DNA from: Streptomyces sp. HUAS ZL42
Lineage (GTDB): Bacteria; Actinomycetota; Actinomycetes; Streptomycetales; Streptomycetaceae
Length of the DNA: 64,000 nt
NCBI RefSeq assembly: GCF_040782645.1
Contig: NZ_CP160403.1
Location: 4,278,001-4,342,000, forward strand
Direction of reading: 5' to 3'
This document shows positions 1 to 8,211 of the stretch, piece after piece; positions within the stretch are counted from its first letter, which is position 1, and each line of letters begins with the position of its first letter. A model generated the notes under the pieces. The model worked only from the letters and a program-made list of their open reading frames with translations. It was not told the origin of the DNA and ran no database searches. Made by a program: the position numbers and the translations under genes.

Positions 1-559
1 CGGACGAGGGGTGCACGGTCGGCACCAGCCTCTCCTGCCGCCCGTGGATCTCCTCCTCCAGCACCGTGCCGCGCACCTGCGTGACCCGGAACGACGACCC
101 GAGCAGCGCCTTCCCGGCCGTCGCGCCCAGCACCACGATCAGCTCGGGTTCCACGATCGCCAGCTCGGCGGCGAGCCACGGCCCGCACGCGGTCATCTCG
201 CGCAGGCTGGGCGCCTTGTGGATCCGGCGCTTACGGGGCTCGGCCTGCGTGAACTTGAAGTGCTTGACGGCGTTGGTGACGTAGGTCTCCGCCGGGTCGA
301 TGCCGGCCTCCGCGAGGGCCTTGTCGAGCAGCTTCCCCGCGGGTCCGACGAACGGCTTGCCCTGCCGGTCCTCCTGGTCCCCGGGCTGCTCACCCACGAG
401 CATCACCCGGGCGTGTGCGTTGCCCGCGCCGAACACCGTCTGGGTGGCTGCCCGGTGCAAGGGACAGCCACGGCAGCCTGCGGCGGCCCGCCGCAGGGCG
501 GTGAGCCCACCCCGATCGGGGACGAAGGGTTCAGCGGTGTAGGCCTCATCGGATGTCAC
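1..559 (-). CDS. udgX: Uracil-DNA glycosylase, UdgX type (3' end outside window)
   Basis: DNA repair enzyme of the uracil-DNA glycosylase superfamily. The visible 186 codons carry the family 4 layout: an early Cys cluster (CRGCPL) typical of the iron-sulfur site, the GEQPGDQED and GKPFVGPAG active-site motifs, and later the KRRIHK loop. KRRIH is the hallmark of the UdgX branch, known from Mycobacterium smegmatis to form a covalent His-uracil adduct. The GTG at 559 is chosen because homology-like sequence begins just after it; a TTG slightly upstream is an alternative, and no clear ribosome site was seen. The C-terminus, with the remaining iron-sulfur ligands, lies off the left edge. Confidence 0.9.
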   Translation of the reverse strand, partial: MTSDEAYTAEPFVPDRGGLTALRRAAAGCRGCPLHRAATQTVFGAGNAHARVMLVGEQPGDQEDRQGKPFVGPAGKLLDKALAEAGIDPAETYVTNAVKHFKFTQAEPRKRRIHKAPSLREMTACGPWLAAELAIVEPELIVVLGATAGKALLGSSFRVTQVRGTVLEEEIHGRQERLVPTVHPSS

Positions 560-605
560 GAACGCCGAGTACCCAGCCAACGGGAGTACGCCAACCAAGG
601 GGCGC

Positions 606-652
606 GGGGCTGTCTCGATATGCGGCTCCGCCGCGTGGGCGCGACCAGCCCC
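606..652. repeat. Nested hairpin intergenic element downstream of mqnE
   Basis: An outer GGGGCTG/CAGCCCC pair (606-612 with 646-652) encloses an inner GCGGC-TCC-GCCGC hairpin (622-634). I recall this compact cruciform design as a common intergenic element in Streptomyces. It sits in the gap between mqnE and udgX, both on the minus strand, so it may act as a transcription stop for mqnE. There is no T-tract. Confidence 0.5.
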
Positions 653-685
653 CACGACCCGTAGCCCGGGTACGACCTGAAACCC

Positions 686-1849
686 TCACACCCTCATCGG
701 CTGCGGCGACTCCCGGCGCGCCGGGTCCGGGCCGTCGTACTCGCGGATGATCTCGTACCGCGTGTTGCGCTCCACCGGGCGGAAGCCGGCGTCGCGGATG
801 AGTTCCAGAAGGTCCTCGCGGGTCAGCTTGTTCGGCGTGCCGTAGTTGTCCGCGTCGTGCGTGATCTTGTACTCGACGACCGAGCCGTCCATGTCGTCCG
901 CGCCGTGCTGCAGCGCCAGCTGGGCGGTCTGCACGCCGTGCATGACCCAGAAGACCTTGACGTGCGGGACGTTGTCGAAGAGGAGCCGGGAGACGGCGAA
1001 GGTCTTCAGCGCCTCCGCGCCCGTCGCCATCTGGGTCCGGGCCTGGAGCCGGTTGCGGACCTTGCCGTCCTTCATGTCCACGAAGTCGTGCTGGTAGCGC
1101 AGCGGGATGAAGACCTGGAAACCGCCGGTCTCGTCCTGGAGCTCACGGAGCCTGAGCACGTGGTCGACGCGGTGGCGGGGCTCCTCGATGTGGCCGTACA
1201 GCATGGTGCACGGGGTCTTGAGCCCCTTCTCGTGCGCCAGGCGGTGGATGCGCGACCAGTCCTCCCAGTGGGTGCGGTGGTCGACGATGTGCTGCCGGAC
1301 CTCCCAGTCGAAGATCTCCGCGCCACCGCCGGTGAGGGACTCGAGGCCCGCGTCGATCAGCTCGTCGAGGATCTCGGAGGCGGACAGCCCGGAGATGGTC
1401 TCGAAGTGGTGGATCTCCGTGGCCGTGAAGGCCTTGAGGGAGACGTTCGGCAGGGCGGCCTTGAGCTCGCGCAGCGACCGCGGGTAGTACCGCCAGGGGA
1501 GGTTGGGGTGCAGCCCGTTGACGATGTGCAGCTCGGTGAGGCTCTCGCTCTCCATCGCCTTGGCGAGCTTCACCGCCTCCTCGATGCGCATCGTGTACGC
1601 GTCCTTCTCCCCCGGCTTGCGCTGGAAGGAGCAGTAGGCGCAGGACGCCGTGCACACGTTGGTCATGTTGAGGTGACGGTTGACGTTGAAGTGCACGACG
1701 TCGCCGTTCTTTCGCGTCCGCACCTCGTGCGCGAGGCCGCCCAGCCAGGCCAGGTCGTCCGACTCGTACAGCGCGATGCCGTCCTCGCGGGTCAGCCGCT
1801 CCCCGGCCCTGACCTTCTCCTCCAGCTCGCGCTTGAGCCCGACGTCCAT
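686..1849 (-). CDS. mqnE: Aminofutalosine synthase MqnE (radical SAM)
   Basis: Catalyses the first radical step of the futalosine menaquinone pathway, joining chorismate-derived 3-enolpyruvylbenzoate to S-adenosylmethionine to give aminofutalosine. The 387-residue product has the radical SAM cluster motif C-x3-C-x2-C at residues 66-73 (CTASCAYC), followed by the family's FTATEIHHF and GGGAEIF stretches. The ATG at 1849 is preferred over upstream codons because AAAGGTG lies at the right distance before it. It is followed after about 127 bp by udgX and preceded by the Lrp gene in the same direction. Length and motifs match the family, so the call is firm. Confidence 0.95.
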   Translation of the reverse strand: MDVGLKRELEEKVRAGERLTREDGIALYESDDLAWLGGLAHEVRTRKNGDVVHFNVNRHLNMTNVCTASCAYCSFQRKPGEKDAYTMRIEEAVKLAKAMESESLTELHIVNGLHPNLPWRYYPRSLRELKAALPNVSLKAFTATEIHHFETISGLSASEILDELIDAGLESLTGGGAEIFDWEVRQHIVDHRTHWEDWSRIHRLAHEKGLKTPCTMLYGHIEEPRHRVDHVLRLRELQDETGGFQVFIPLRYQHDFVDMKDGKVRNRLQARTQMATGAEALKTFAVSRLLFDNVPHVKVFWVMHGVQTAQLALQHGADDMDGSVVEYKITHDADNYGTPNKLTREDLLELIRDAGFRPVERNTRYEIIREYDGPDPARRESPQPMRV

Positions 1850-1887
1850 GCTCACACCTTTCTCCGACGACTCCGACAACCGTACGT

Positions 1888-2343
1888 CTACGCCTCTTCC
1901 GGAAGCTCTCCGACCCGGTTCTCCCACTTCGTGGAGAGCACGATCGTGGTACGCGTCCTGGAGACGCCCTTGGTGCCGCTGAGCCGCCGGATGATCTTCT
2001 CCAGACCGTCCACGTCGCTCGCCCGCACCTTGAGCATGTACGAGTCGTCGCCGGCGATGAACCAGCAGTCCTCGATCTCGCTCAGGTCCTTCATCCGGTC
2101 CGCCACGTCCTGGTGGTCGGCGGCGTCGGAGAGGGAGATGCCGATCAGGGCGGTGACGCCGAGGCCGAGGGAGGCGGCGTTCACGGTGGCGCGGTAGCCG
2201 GTGATGACGCCGGCCGCCTCCAGCCGGTTGATGCGGTCGGTGACGCTGGGGCCCGACAGGCCGACGAGGCGTCCCAGCTCCGCGTAGGAGGCCCGGCCGT
2301 TCTCTCTCAGGGCCTGGATGAGCTGCCTGTCCACCGCGTCCAT
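1888..2343 (-). CDS. Lrp/AsnC family transcriptional regulator
   Basis: A 151-residue DNA-binding regulator. An N-terminal AsnC-type helix-turn-helix (about residues 1-60, ending GPSVTDRINRLEAAGVI) is followed by a ligand-binding RAM/ActD-like domain. It lies between mqnE and the UbiX-type gene, all on the minus strand, with only 38 bp to mqnE. It could therefore be co-transcribed with the menaquinone genes or control them; that is inference from position. The start at MDAVDRQL is where the family normally begins. Confidence 0.9.
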   Translation of the reverse strand: MDAVDRQLIQALRENGRASYAELGRLVGLSGPSVTDRINRLEAAGVITGYRATVNAASLGLGVTALIGISLSDAADHQDVADRMKDLSEIEDCWFIAGDDSYMLKVRASDVDGLEKIIRRLSGTKGVSRTRTTIVLSTKWENRVGELPEEA

Positions 2344-2410
2344 GCGATTCGAAGCCTTCCGCTGAAGATTTCCTGAAGTGATGGGTGCTGCTGCTGGTAC
2401 TGCGTGCTGC

Positions 2411-3094
2411 TCAGGAGGTGCGGGACCCGCCCCCGAGTTCGCCCTCCCACCGGCGGTACAGGCCGTGCGGGACGCCCGCCGCGTCGAGGACCCGGCCGGC
2501 GACGAAGTCCACCAGGTCCTGGATGTGGGTCGCGCCCGCGTAGAAGGCCGGTGAGGCGGGGACCACGGCGGCACCCGCGTCGTCCAGTGTGACGAGGTGG
2601 CGCAGGGTCTGCCCGTTCAGGGGTGTCTCCCGTACGGCCACGACGAGCGGACGCCGCTCCTTGAGCGTGACGCTCGCGGCCCGTTGCAGCAGGTCCTTCG
2701 ACAGCCCGAGCGCGACGCCGGCGACGCAGGCCGTGGAGGCGGGCACGATGAGCATGCCCTTCGCCGGATACGACCCCGAGGACGGCCCCGCGGCCAGGTC
2801 CCCGGAGTTCCAGTACCGCACGCGCGTGACGTCCGCCGGAAAGGTCCCGGGCTTCCCGTCGGCCCCCTGGGACAGCCATTCCCGCAGGTCGTCCTGCCAG
2901 TGGGCGTCCCGGAAGGAGATCCCCGTCTCGTCCAGCAGCGTCAGCCGGGAGGCCCGGCTGACGACCAGGTCCACGCTCTCACCGGCGCCCAGGAGCGCAC
3001 GCAGCACGGCGGCGGCGTATGGGGTGCCGGAAGCGCCGGACACCCCTACGATCCAAGGCGTACGGGGCGTCTCTCCTGGCTTGACTGGGTTCAC
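2411..3094 (-). CDS. UbiX-type flavin prenyltransferase for menaquinone synthesis
   Basis: A 227-residue flavoprotein of the UbiX/Pad1 family, which makes the prenylated FMN cofactor used by UbiD-type decarboxylases. The N-terminus has GVSGASGTPYA, the FMN phosphate loop, and the C-terminal third has the PAFYAG-type stretch. The partner decarboxylase (mqnL) is encoded at 5357-6808 and the prenyltransferase mqnP beside it, so this is the UbiX-like component of the futalosine branch (called mqnM by some). The GTG at 3094 sits in the gap shared with the divergent rhomboid gene. Confidence 0.9.
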   Translation of the reverse strand: MNPVKPGETPRTPWIVGVSGASGTPYAAAVLRALLGAGESVDLVVSRASRLTLLDETGISFRDAHWQDDLREWLSQGADGKPGTFPADVTRVRYWNSGDLAAGPSSGSYPAKGMLIVPASTACVAGVALGLSKDLLQRAASVTLKERRPLVVAVRETPLNGQTLRHLVTLDDAGAAVVPASPAFYAGATHIQDLVDFVAGRVLDAAGVPHGLYRRWEGELGGGSRTS

Positions 3095-3181
3095 GACACC
3101 GAGCCTATCCGGCGCGGCTGTGTGGGAACGGCGCAAGGGGGCCGGACGTTCCCCGGAGGGGACGAGCGAGCGGGGGTCGCC

Positions 3182-3784
3182 ATGCCGGGTGCGGAACTGG
3201 AGTGGTCGAGGAGCGACCGGGCGAAGGCCGCGGCCAAGCTGATGCTGGGCTGGGTGGCGCTGCTGTGGCTCCTGGAAGCGGTGGACGTGGTGACCGGCCA
3301 CGCCCTTGACGACTTCGGCATCGTCCCGCGCACCCCGTCCGAGCTGGTCGACGTCGTCCCGGCGGCCTTCATCCACTTCGGCTTCGCCCATGTCGCCGCC
3401 AACACGCTGCCGCTGCTGGTCCTCGGCTTCCTCGCGGCCCTCGGTGGTGTACGTCGTTTCGCCGCGGTCTGCGCCCTGATAGTCGTCGCCGACGGCCTGG
3501 GCGTCTGGCTGATCTCCCCGTCCGGCACCAACACGGCCGGCGCGTCCGGCCTGATCTTCGGCCTCTTCGGCTACCTCCTGATCACGGGCTTCGTGGAGCG
3601 CCGCCCCGTCGGCATAGCCGTCGGCGTGTTGATCGGCGCCCTGTGGGGCACGTCGATCCTGGCGGGCCTGGCCCCGACCCAGACGGGCGTGAGCTGGCAG
3701 GGGCATCTGGTCGGGCTGGTGGCGGGGGTGGGGGCGGCGTTCGTGTTCCGGCGCCGGGCGCCTCGTGGGGAACTACACGCCTAG
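3182..3784 (+). CDS. Rhomboid family intramembrane serine protease
   Basis: A small 200-residue integral membrane protein with about six hydrophobic segments. The catalytic dyad is visible: Ser122 in the GASG motif and His175 in the QGHLVG motif. The family's H-x3-H-x3-N signature is present in an early helix (His65, His70, Asn74). Rhomboids cut substrates within the membrane; the substrate here cannot be read from sequence. It is divergent from the UbiX-type gene and its 3' end converges on the frameshifted ORF at 3801-4003. Confidence 0.88.
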   Translation: MPGAELEWSRSDRAKAAAKLMLGWVALLWLLEAVDVVTGHALDDFGIVPRTPSELVDVVPAAFIHFGFAHVAANTLPLLVLGFLAALGGVRRFAAVCALIVVADGLGVWLISPSGTNTAGASGLIFGLFGYLLITGFVERRPVGIAVGVLIGALWGTSILAGLAPTQTGVSWQGHLVGLVAGVGAAFVFRRRAPRGELHA

Positions 3785-3800
3785 AAATGTCGGCTTCGGG

Positions 3801-4003
3801 TCACTGCCAGAAGATCTCGTCGACGACGATCTGTGGGTCCTCGGTGCGCCTGATGAAGGTGTACTGCAACCAGCCGTCTCCGTGTCGAAGAGGGCGATGC
3901 GGGGCCCCTTCGGTTCGCTGGACTGAACGGGCCGGACCTTCATGCCATCGGGGAGGTTCACATCGACGTCGACACCTCGGAAGATGAATCCATCGTCGGT
4001 CAC
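3801..4003 (-). pseudogene. Small acidic protein after DUF6247, apparently frameshifted
   Basis: Starts with a GTG that overlaps the stop of the DUF6247 gene (GTGA), so the two are translationally coupled. Reading from the GTG gives about 45 sensible residues (VTDDGFIFRGVDVDV onward) and then a poor tail that runs into the rhomboid gene, to 3773. Changing frame by one base near 3875 gives a far better ending, GDGWLQYTFIRRTEDPQIVV followed by DEIFWQ and a stop at 3801. I read this as a one-base frameshift in a real gene of unknown function. A sequencing error would look the same. Confidence 0.55.
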
Positions 4004-4347
4004 TGGCCCGGCTCCAGCCGCCGTACCTGGTAGCGGATGTTGGAGGCCTCCCCGAGAAGCGCCTTGGCCTCGGTGATGTCGGTGGACTCCGATGCGCGGT
4101 GGTGGAGATCCTTCATATGGGCGTCGAGCTTCGGATCGCGGGCGATCGCGTACTGGCTCCACCAGCGGGCCATGAACGCCGGCACGGTACTGATGTCGTA
4201 CGCGTCCGCTACAGCCCACTTCCAGTGCTCGTCGAAATCGGGAAGCAACTGGGGAGCGTGCTGGGCGATCGCCTCACGCAGCGCCTTCGGCGTCCGCTCT
4301 GGCATCGGCGGAACAGCCGACGTGGATTCTGTGGCGTGAACAGCCAT
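4000..4347 (-). CDS. DUF6247 family protein
   Basis: A 115-residue soluble protein resembling the actinobacterial DUF6247 family: PERTPKALREAIAQHAP, then FDEHWKWAVADAYD, VPAFMARWW and a C-terminal stretch on alpha-helical heptads. Function is unknown. It forms a coupled pair with the ORF downstream; the small size, paired layout and overlap recall toxin-antitoxin modules, but no toxin fold is recognisable. The ATG at 4347 is preferred to a TTG two codons earlier because GGGGAA lies upstream. Confidence 0.7.
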   Translation of the reverse strand: MAVHATESTSAVPPMPERTPKALREAIAQHAPQLLPDFDEHWKWAVADAYDISTVPAFMARWWSQYAIARDPKLDAHMKDLHHRASESTDITEAKALLGEASNIRYQVRRLEPGQ

Positions 4348-4457
4348 GGCCAATGTGTTCCCCGGTTCCCAGCGCTCCTTCAGCGCGCCATGCCTACGAC
4401 CACAGCCCTCGCCCGGAGCCGAGGGTCAGCAGTTCACCAGCTTCCACCCGGCAGGGT

Positions 4458-5360
4458 TCAAACAGTGAGCCCCCGGACCAGCAGATCCAGCAGCGCACAG
4501 CCGAACAGAGCGATCCCGATGAACCCGTTGACGCTGAAGAACGCCCTGTTCACTCGGGACAGGTCGTGCGGGCGCACGATCGAGTGCTCGTACACGAACG
4601 CGCCCGCGACGATCATCAGGCCGAGCCAGAAGAAGCCGCCCGCGTCGGTGACCACCGCGTACCAGACGAACAGCGCCGTGGTCACCGTGTGACAGGCCCG
4701 CGCCCCCCAGACCGCCGCGGGGATGCCGAAACGGGCCGGGACCGACATGACGCCGATCTCGCGGTCGGTCTCGACGTCCTGGCAGGCGTAGATCAGATCG
4801 AAGCCGCCGATCCAGATGCCGACGGCGAGGCCCAGGATCACCGCGTCCCAGGACCAGGTGCCGGTGATCGCCAGCCAGCCGCCGACCGGGCCCATCGTCT
4901 GGGCCAGGCCGAGGATGGCCTGGGGGAAGTTCGTGAACCGTTTGCCGTAGGGGTAGACCACCATCGGGATCACCGCGATGGGGGCCAGGGCCAGGCACAG
5001 CGGGTTCAGCAGCGCCGCCGCGCCCAGGAAGATCACCAGCGCGATCAGTGCGCCGGTCCACGCGTGCCGTACCGACATCGCGCCCGTCACCAGCTCGCGC
5101 TGCGCCGTGCGGGGATTCCTCGCGTCGATCTCGCGGTCGATGATCCGGTTGACCGCCATCGCGAACGTGCGCAGGCCCACCATGCAGATGGTGACCAGGA
5201 GCAGCCGCCCCCAGTGGATGTTCCTGTCCCACTGGAACATCGCGGTGAGCGCGGCGATGTACGCGAACGGCAGGGCGAAGACGGAGTGCTCGATCATCAC
5301 CAGGCGCAGGAACGCCTTGGTGCGTCCTGGCTGCGGGATCGCGGCGGAGGCGCTGCTCAC
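4458..5360 (-). CDS. mqnP: Menaquinone prenyltransferase MqnP (UbiA family)
   Basis: A 300-residue UbiA-superfamily membrane prenyltransferase that attaches the polyprenyl chain to the naphthoate-type intermediate of the futalosine route. Both Asp-rich motifs are visible: NRIIDREID near residues 70-78 and DVETDREIG in the second half, separated by several membrane helices. Its GTG start overlaps the mqnL stop by four bases (GTGA), so it is translated after mqnL from one message. UbiA is the only alternative name; the adjacent mqnL and UbiX-type gene decide the pathway. Confidence 0.93.
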   Translation of the reverse strand: MSSASAAIPQPGRTKAFLRLVMIEHSVFALPFAYIAALTAMFQWDRNIHWGRLLLVTICMVGLRTFAMAVNRIIDREIDARNPRTAQRELVTGAMSVRHAWTGALIALVIFLGAAALLNPLCLALAPIAVIPMVVYPYGKRFTNFPQAILGLAQTMGPVGGWLAITGTWSWDAVILGLAVGIWIGGFDLIYACQDVETDREIGVMSVPARFGIPAAVWGARACHTVTTALFVWYAVVTDAGGFFWLGLMIVAGAFVYEHSIVRPHDLSRVNRAFFSVNGFIGIALFGCALLDLLVRGLTV

Positions 5361-6808
5361 AGGCCGTACTCCTTCCAGCGGCGGTCGACCTTCGCCGCCG
5401 TCTCCGGGTCGGACTCGACCATGTCGGGCCATCCGCCGTCGCGCGTGTAGCCCTCCTCGGGCCACTTCTTCGTCGCGTCGATGCCCGCCTTGCCTCCCCA
5501 GAACTGCTGGTAGGAGGCATGGTCTAGGTGGTCGACGGGGCCTTCGACGACCGTGAGGTCGCGGGCGTAGTCCGTGTTGCCGAGCGCGCGCCAGGCGACC
5601 TCGTGCAGATCGTGCACGTCGCAGTCGGAGTCGACGACCACGATCAGCTTGGTCAGGGACATCATGTGCGCGCCCCAGATCGCGTGCATCACCTTCTGGG
5701 CGTGCTTGGGGTACTTCTTGTCGATGGAGACGATCGCGCAGTTGTGGAAGCCGCCCGCTTCCGGCAGGTGGTAGTCCACGATGTCCGGCACGATGATCTT
5801 CAGCAGCGGGAGGAAGAACCGCTCCGTCGCGCGGCCCAGGGGTCCGTCCTCCGTCGGAGGGCGGCCCACGACGATCGACTGCAGCAGCGGCCGCTTCCGC
5901 ATCGTCACGCAGTCGATCTTCAGGGCGGGGAAGGGCTCCTGCGGGGTGTAGAAGCCGGTGTGGTCGCCGAAGGGGCCCTCGGGCAGCATCTCGCCGGGCT
6001 CCAGCCAGCCCTCCAGGACCACCTCCGCCTGCGCCGGGACCTGGAGCGGGACCGTCTTGCAGTCGACCATCTCGATCCGCCTGCCCGCGATGAACCCGGC
6101 GAAGAGGTACTCGTCGATGTCGCCCGGGAGCGGCGCGGTGGACGCGTAGGTCACGGCGGGCGGGCACCCGAAGGCGATCGCGACGGGCAGGCGCTCCCCT
6201 CTTCTCGCCGCGACCTGGTAGTGGTTGCGGCTGTCCTTGTGGATCTGCCAGTGCATGCCGATGGTGCGCCGGTCGTGGCGCTGGAGGCGGTACAGCCCGA
6301 GGTTGCGGATCCCGCTCTCCGGGTCCTTGGTGTGCGTGAGCCCCAGGTTGAAGAAGGAGCCGCCGTCCTTGGGCCAGGTGAAGAGGGCGGGCAGGGCGTC
6401 GAGGTCCACCTCGTCGCCCTGGAGGACGACCTCCTGCACCGGAGCGTCCTTCACCTTCTTCGGCGGCACGTGCGTCATCGCGCCGAGCTTGCCGAAGGCC
6501 TCGCGTACGCCCACGAAACCGTGGGGCAGTTCGGGGCGCAGCAGCCCGCCGATCTTCTCGGAGATCTCGCCGTACGACTTCAGGCCGAGGGCCTTCAGCA
6601 GCCGCCGGTCGGTGCCGAAGACGTTCATCGCGAGGGGCATCGAGGAGCCCTTCACGTTCTCGAAGAGCAGCGCGGGCCCTCCGGACTTCTGCACCCGGTC
6701 GACGATCTCCCCGACCTCCAGATACGGATCGACCTCAACCTTGACGCGCTTGAGGTCGCCTTCACGTTCCAGCGCCCTGAGCAGGGAACGAAGATCGTCG
6801 TAAGCCAT
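5357..6808 (-). CDS. mqnL: Menaquinone biosynthesis UbiD-type decarboxylase MqnL
   Basis: A 483-residue member of the UbiD family of prenyl-FMN-dependent decarboxylases, acting on the dihydroxynaphthoate-type intermediate of the futalosine pathway. Typical stretches include NLGLYRLQRHDRRTIGMHW, EGPFGDHTGFYTP and the C-terminal metal/cofactor region EDGPLGRATERFFLPLLK. It needs the cofactor made by the UbiX-type protein encoded at 2411-3094. It is the first gene of a two-gene unit with mqnP. The ATG at 6808 faces the divergent gene at 6929 across 120 bp that must contain both promoters. Confidence 0.93.
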   Translation of the reverse strand: MAYDDLRSLLRALEREGDLKRVKVEVDPYLEVGEIVDRVQKSGGPALLFENVKGSSMPLAMNVFGTDRRLLKALGLKSYGEISEKIGGLLRPELPHGFVGVREAFGKLGAMTHVPPKKVKDAPVQEVVLQGDEVDLDALPALFTWPKDGGSFFNLGLTHTKDPESGIRNLGLYRLQRHDRRTIGMHWQIHKDSRNHYQVAARRGERLPVAIAFGCPPAVTYASTAPLPGDIDEYLFAGFIAGRRIEMVDCKTVPLQVPAQAEVVLEGWLEPGEMLPEGPFGDHTGFYTPQEPFPALKIDCVTMRKRPLLQSIVVGRPPTEDGPLGRATERFFLPLLKIIVPDIVDYHLPEAGGFHNCAIVSIDKKYPKHAQKVMHAIWGAHMMSLTKLIVVVDSDCDVHDLHEVAWRALGNTDYARDLTVVEGPVDHLDHASYQQFWGGKAGIDATKKWPEEGYTRDGGWPDMVESDPETAAKVDRRWKEYGL

Positions 6809-6928
6809 GCGTCCCAGTATCTCCGAGGGCACGACGCACCCGACGCCCGCCCCGCGCCAACCGCTACCCTGTGCGCGTCACCGGGGCCGTCCAGCGCCCG
6901 TCACCGTCTCCTGGGGGAACGCGCCGCC

Positions 6929-7327
6929 ATGTTCAGGTATCTGCCCTTCCTGCTGGTTCTGGCGTTGTGGATCTACGCCTTCATCGACTGCCTGAACACC
7001 CCCGAGGAAGAGGTGCGGGGGCTGCCGAAGGTGGTGTGGGTGATCATCATTCTGCTCTTCGGTGAGGTGCTGATAGGCCCGATCGCGTGGCTGGTTGCCG
7101 GCAAGAACCGTCGCCCCGCTCCCGCGGGCGGCTCCACGCCCTCCCAGTGGCACAGCAACCACCGCACGGAGTTCGTCGCACCCGACGACAATCCCGAGTT
7201 CCTCAAGTCCCTCAAGGAAGAGAACAAAAAGGACGAGGCCCTCCTCAAGGACTGGGAGGCCGACCTGCGCCGCCGCGAGGAGGAGCTGCGGCGCAAGGAG
7301 CGCGGCGAGGCCGCCGAGGACAGCTGA
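6929..7327 (+). CDS. PLDc_N (phospholipase D N-terminal-like) membrane protein
   Basis: A 132-residue protein with two membrane segments at residues 3-20 and about 35-55, containing ALWIYAFIDCLNTPEEEVR and then KVVWVIIILLFG, the pattern of the PLDc_N domain common in actinobacteria. A charged tail (about residues 80-132, KEENKKDEALLKDWEADLRR) is predicted coiled coil. No phospholipase catalytic domain is present. GGGGGAA lies before the ATG. Its stop shares a base with the start of the LysR gene (TGATG), so the two form an operon. Confidence 0.85.
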   Translation: MFRYLPFLLVLALWIYAFIDCLNTPEEEVRGLPKVVWVIIILLFGEVLIGPIAWLVAGKNRRPAPAGGSTPSQWHSNHRTEFVAPDDNPEFLKSLKEENKKDEALLKDWEADLRRREEELRRKERGEAAEDS

Positions 7328-8211
7328 TGGAGCTGCGGCTGCTGGTCACCTTCGAGAAGGTCGCCACGGTCCTGAGTTTCACCCGGGCGGCGGCCGAACT
7401 GCGGTACGCCCAGTCCAGCGTGACCAGCCAGATCCGCGCCCTGGAGTCCTCGCTCGGCGCGCAGCTCTTCGACCGGCTCGGCAGCCGTATCCGCCTGACG
7501 GAGGCCGGGGAGCGGCTCCTCCCCTACGCCCGGCAGATCATCGAACTGACCGAGGAGGCGCGGGCGGCGGTGGCCGGTGAGGAGGAGCCGTCCGGTTCGC
7601 TCACGGTCGGCACGATGGAGTCGCTGACGTCCTACCGGCTGCCGCCGCTCCTCGAGCTCTTCCACCACCGCTATCCCGGGGTGCGTGTCGCCCTGCGCAC
7701 CACCATCGGCGACGAGACCCGGCGGGCGCTGCTGCAGGGGACGTACGACCTGGGCTTCCTGATGGAGGAGGAGACCGAGCACCCGGGCCTGCAGAGCGAG
7801 GTCCTGGCGATCGAGCCGCTGGCGCTGGTCGCGGCGCCCGGCCACGCCCTGCTCGCCCGGGACCTCACCACCGCCGACCTCGTACGGCAGCCGCTCCTCG
7901 CCACCGAACCCGGCTGCGCCTACCGCGACTTGTTCGAGCGCGAGCTCAAGTCGGCCGGGCCCGCCGTCGAGTTCATGGAGTTCGGCACGATCGAGGCCAC
8001 CAAACGCGCGGCGGCGGCCGGTCTCGGGATCTCGCTGCTGCCCGAGGTGACGGTCGCCGCCGAAGCCGCGGAGGGGTCGCTCGTACGTCTGTCGTGGACG
8101 CCGCCGTTCACCCTTCGCACGCAACTGGCGTGGCGGGCCGGGAAGCGGCTTCCGGCGCACGCCCGGCTGTTTCTCGAACAGGCGCGGAAGCTCGTGGCCG
8201 AGCAAGGGTGA
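7327..8211 (+). CDS. LysR family transcriptional regulator
   Basis: A 294-residue LysR-type regulator: winged helix-turn-helix in residues 1-60 (FTRAAAELRYAQSSVTSQI) and a periplasmic-binding-like effector domain from about residue 88. Its start overlaps the preceding stop as TGATG. The 3' end overlaps the convergent transporter gene by 104 bp, which makes that exporter an obvious candidate target, though no operator was identified. Confidence 0.93.
   Translation: MELRLLVTFEKVATVLSFTRAAAELRYAQSSVTSQIRALESSLGAQLFDRLGSRIRLTEAGERLLPYARQIIELTEEARAAVAGEEEPSGSLTVGTMESLTSYRLPPLLELFHHRYPGVRVALRTTIGDETRRALLQGTYDLGFLMEEETEHPGLQSEVLAIEPLALVAAPGHALLARDLTTADLVRQPLLATEPGCAYRDLFERELKSAGPAVEFMEFGTIEATKRAAAAGLGISLLPEVTVAAEAAEGSLVRLSWTPPFTLRTQLAWRAGKRLPAHARLFLEQARKLVAEQG

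Noticed and set aside
857..2197. Long plus-strand frame of 446 codons antisense to mqnE and the Lrp gene
   Set aside because: It is the mirror of real genes in GC-rich DNA; composition is dominated by Val, Leu, Asp and Arg with no motif, and the minus strand has complete known proteins.
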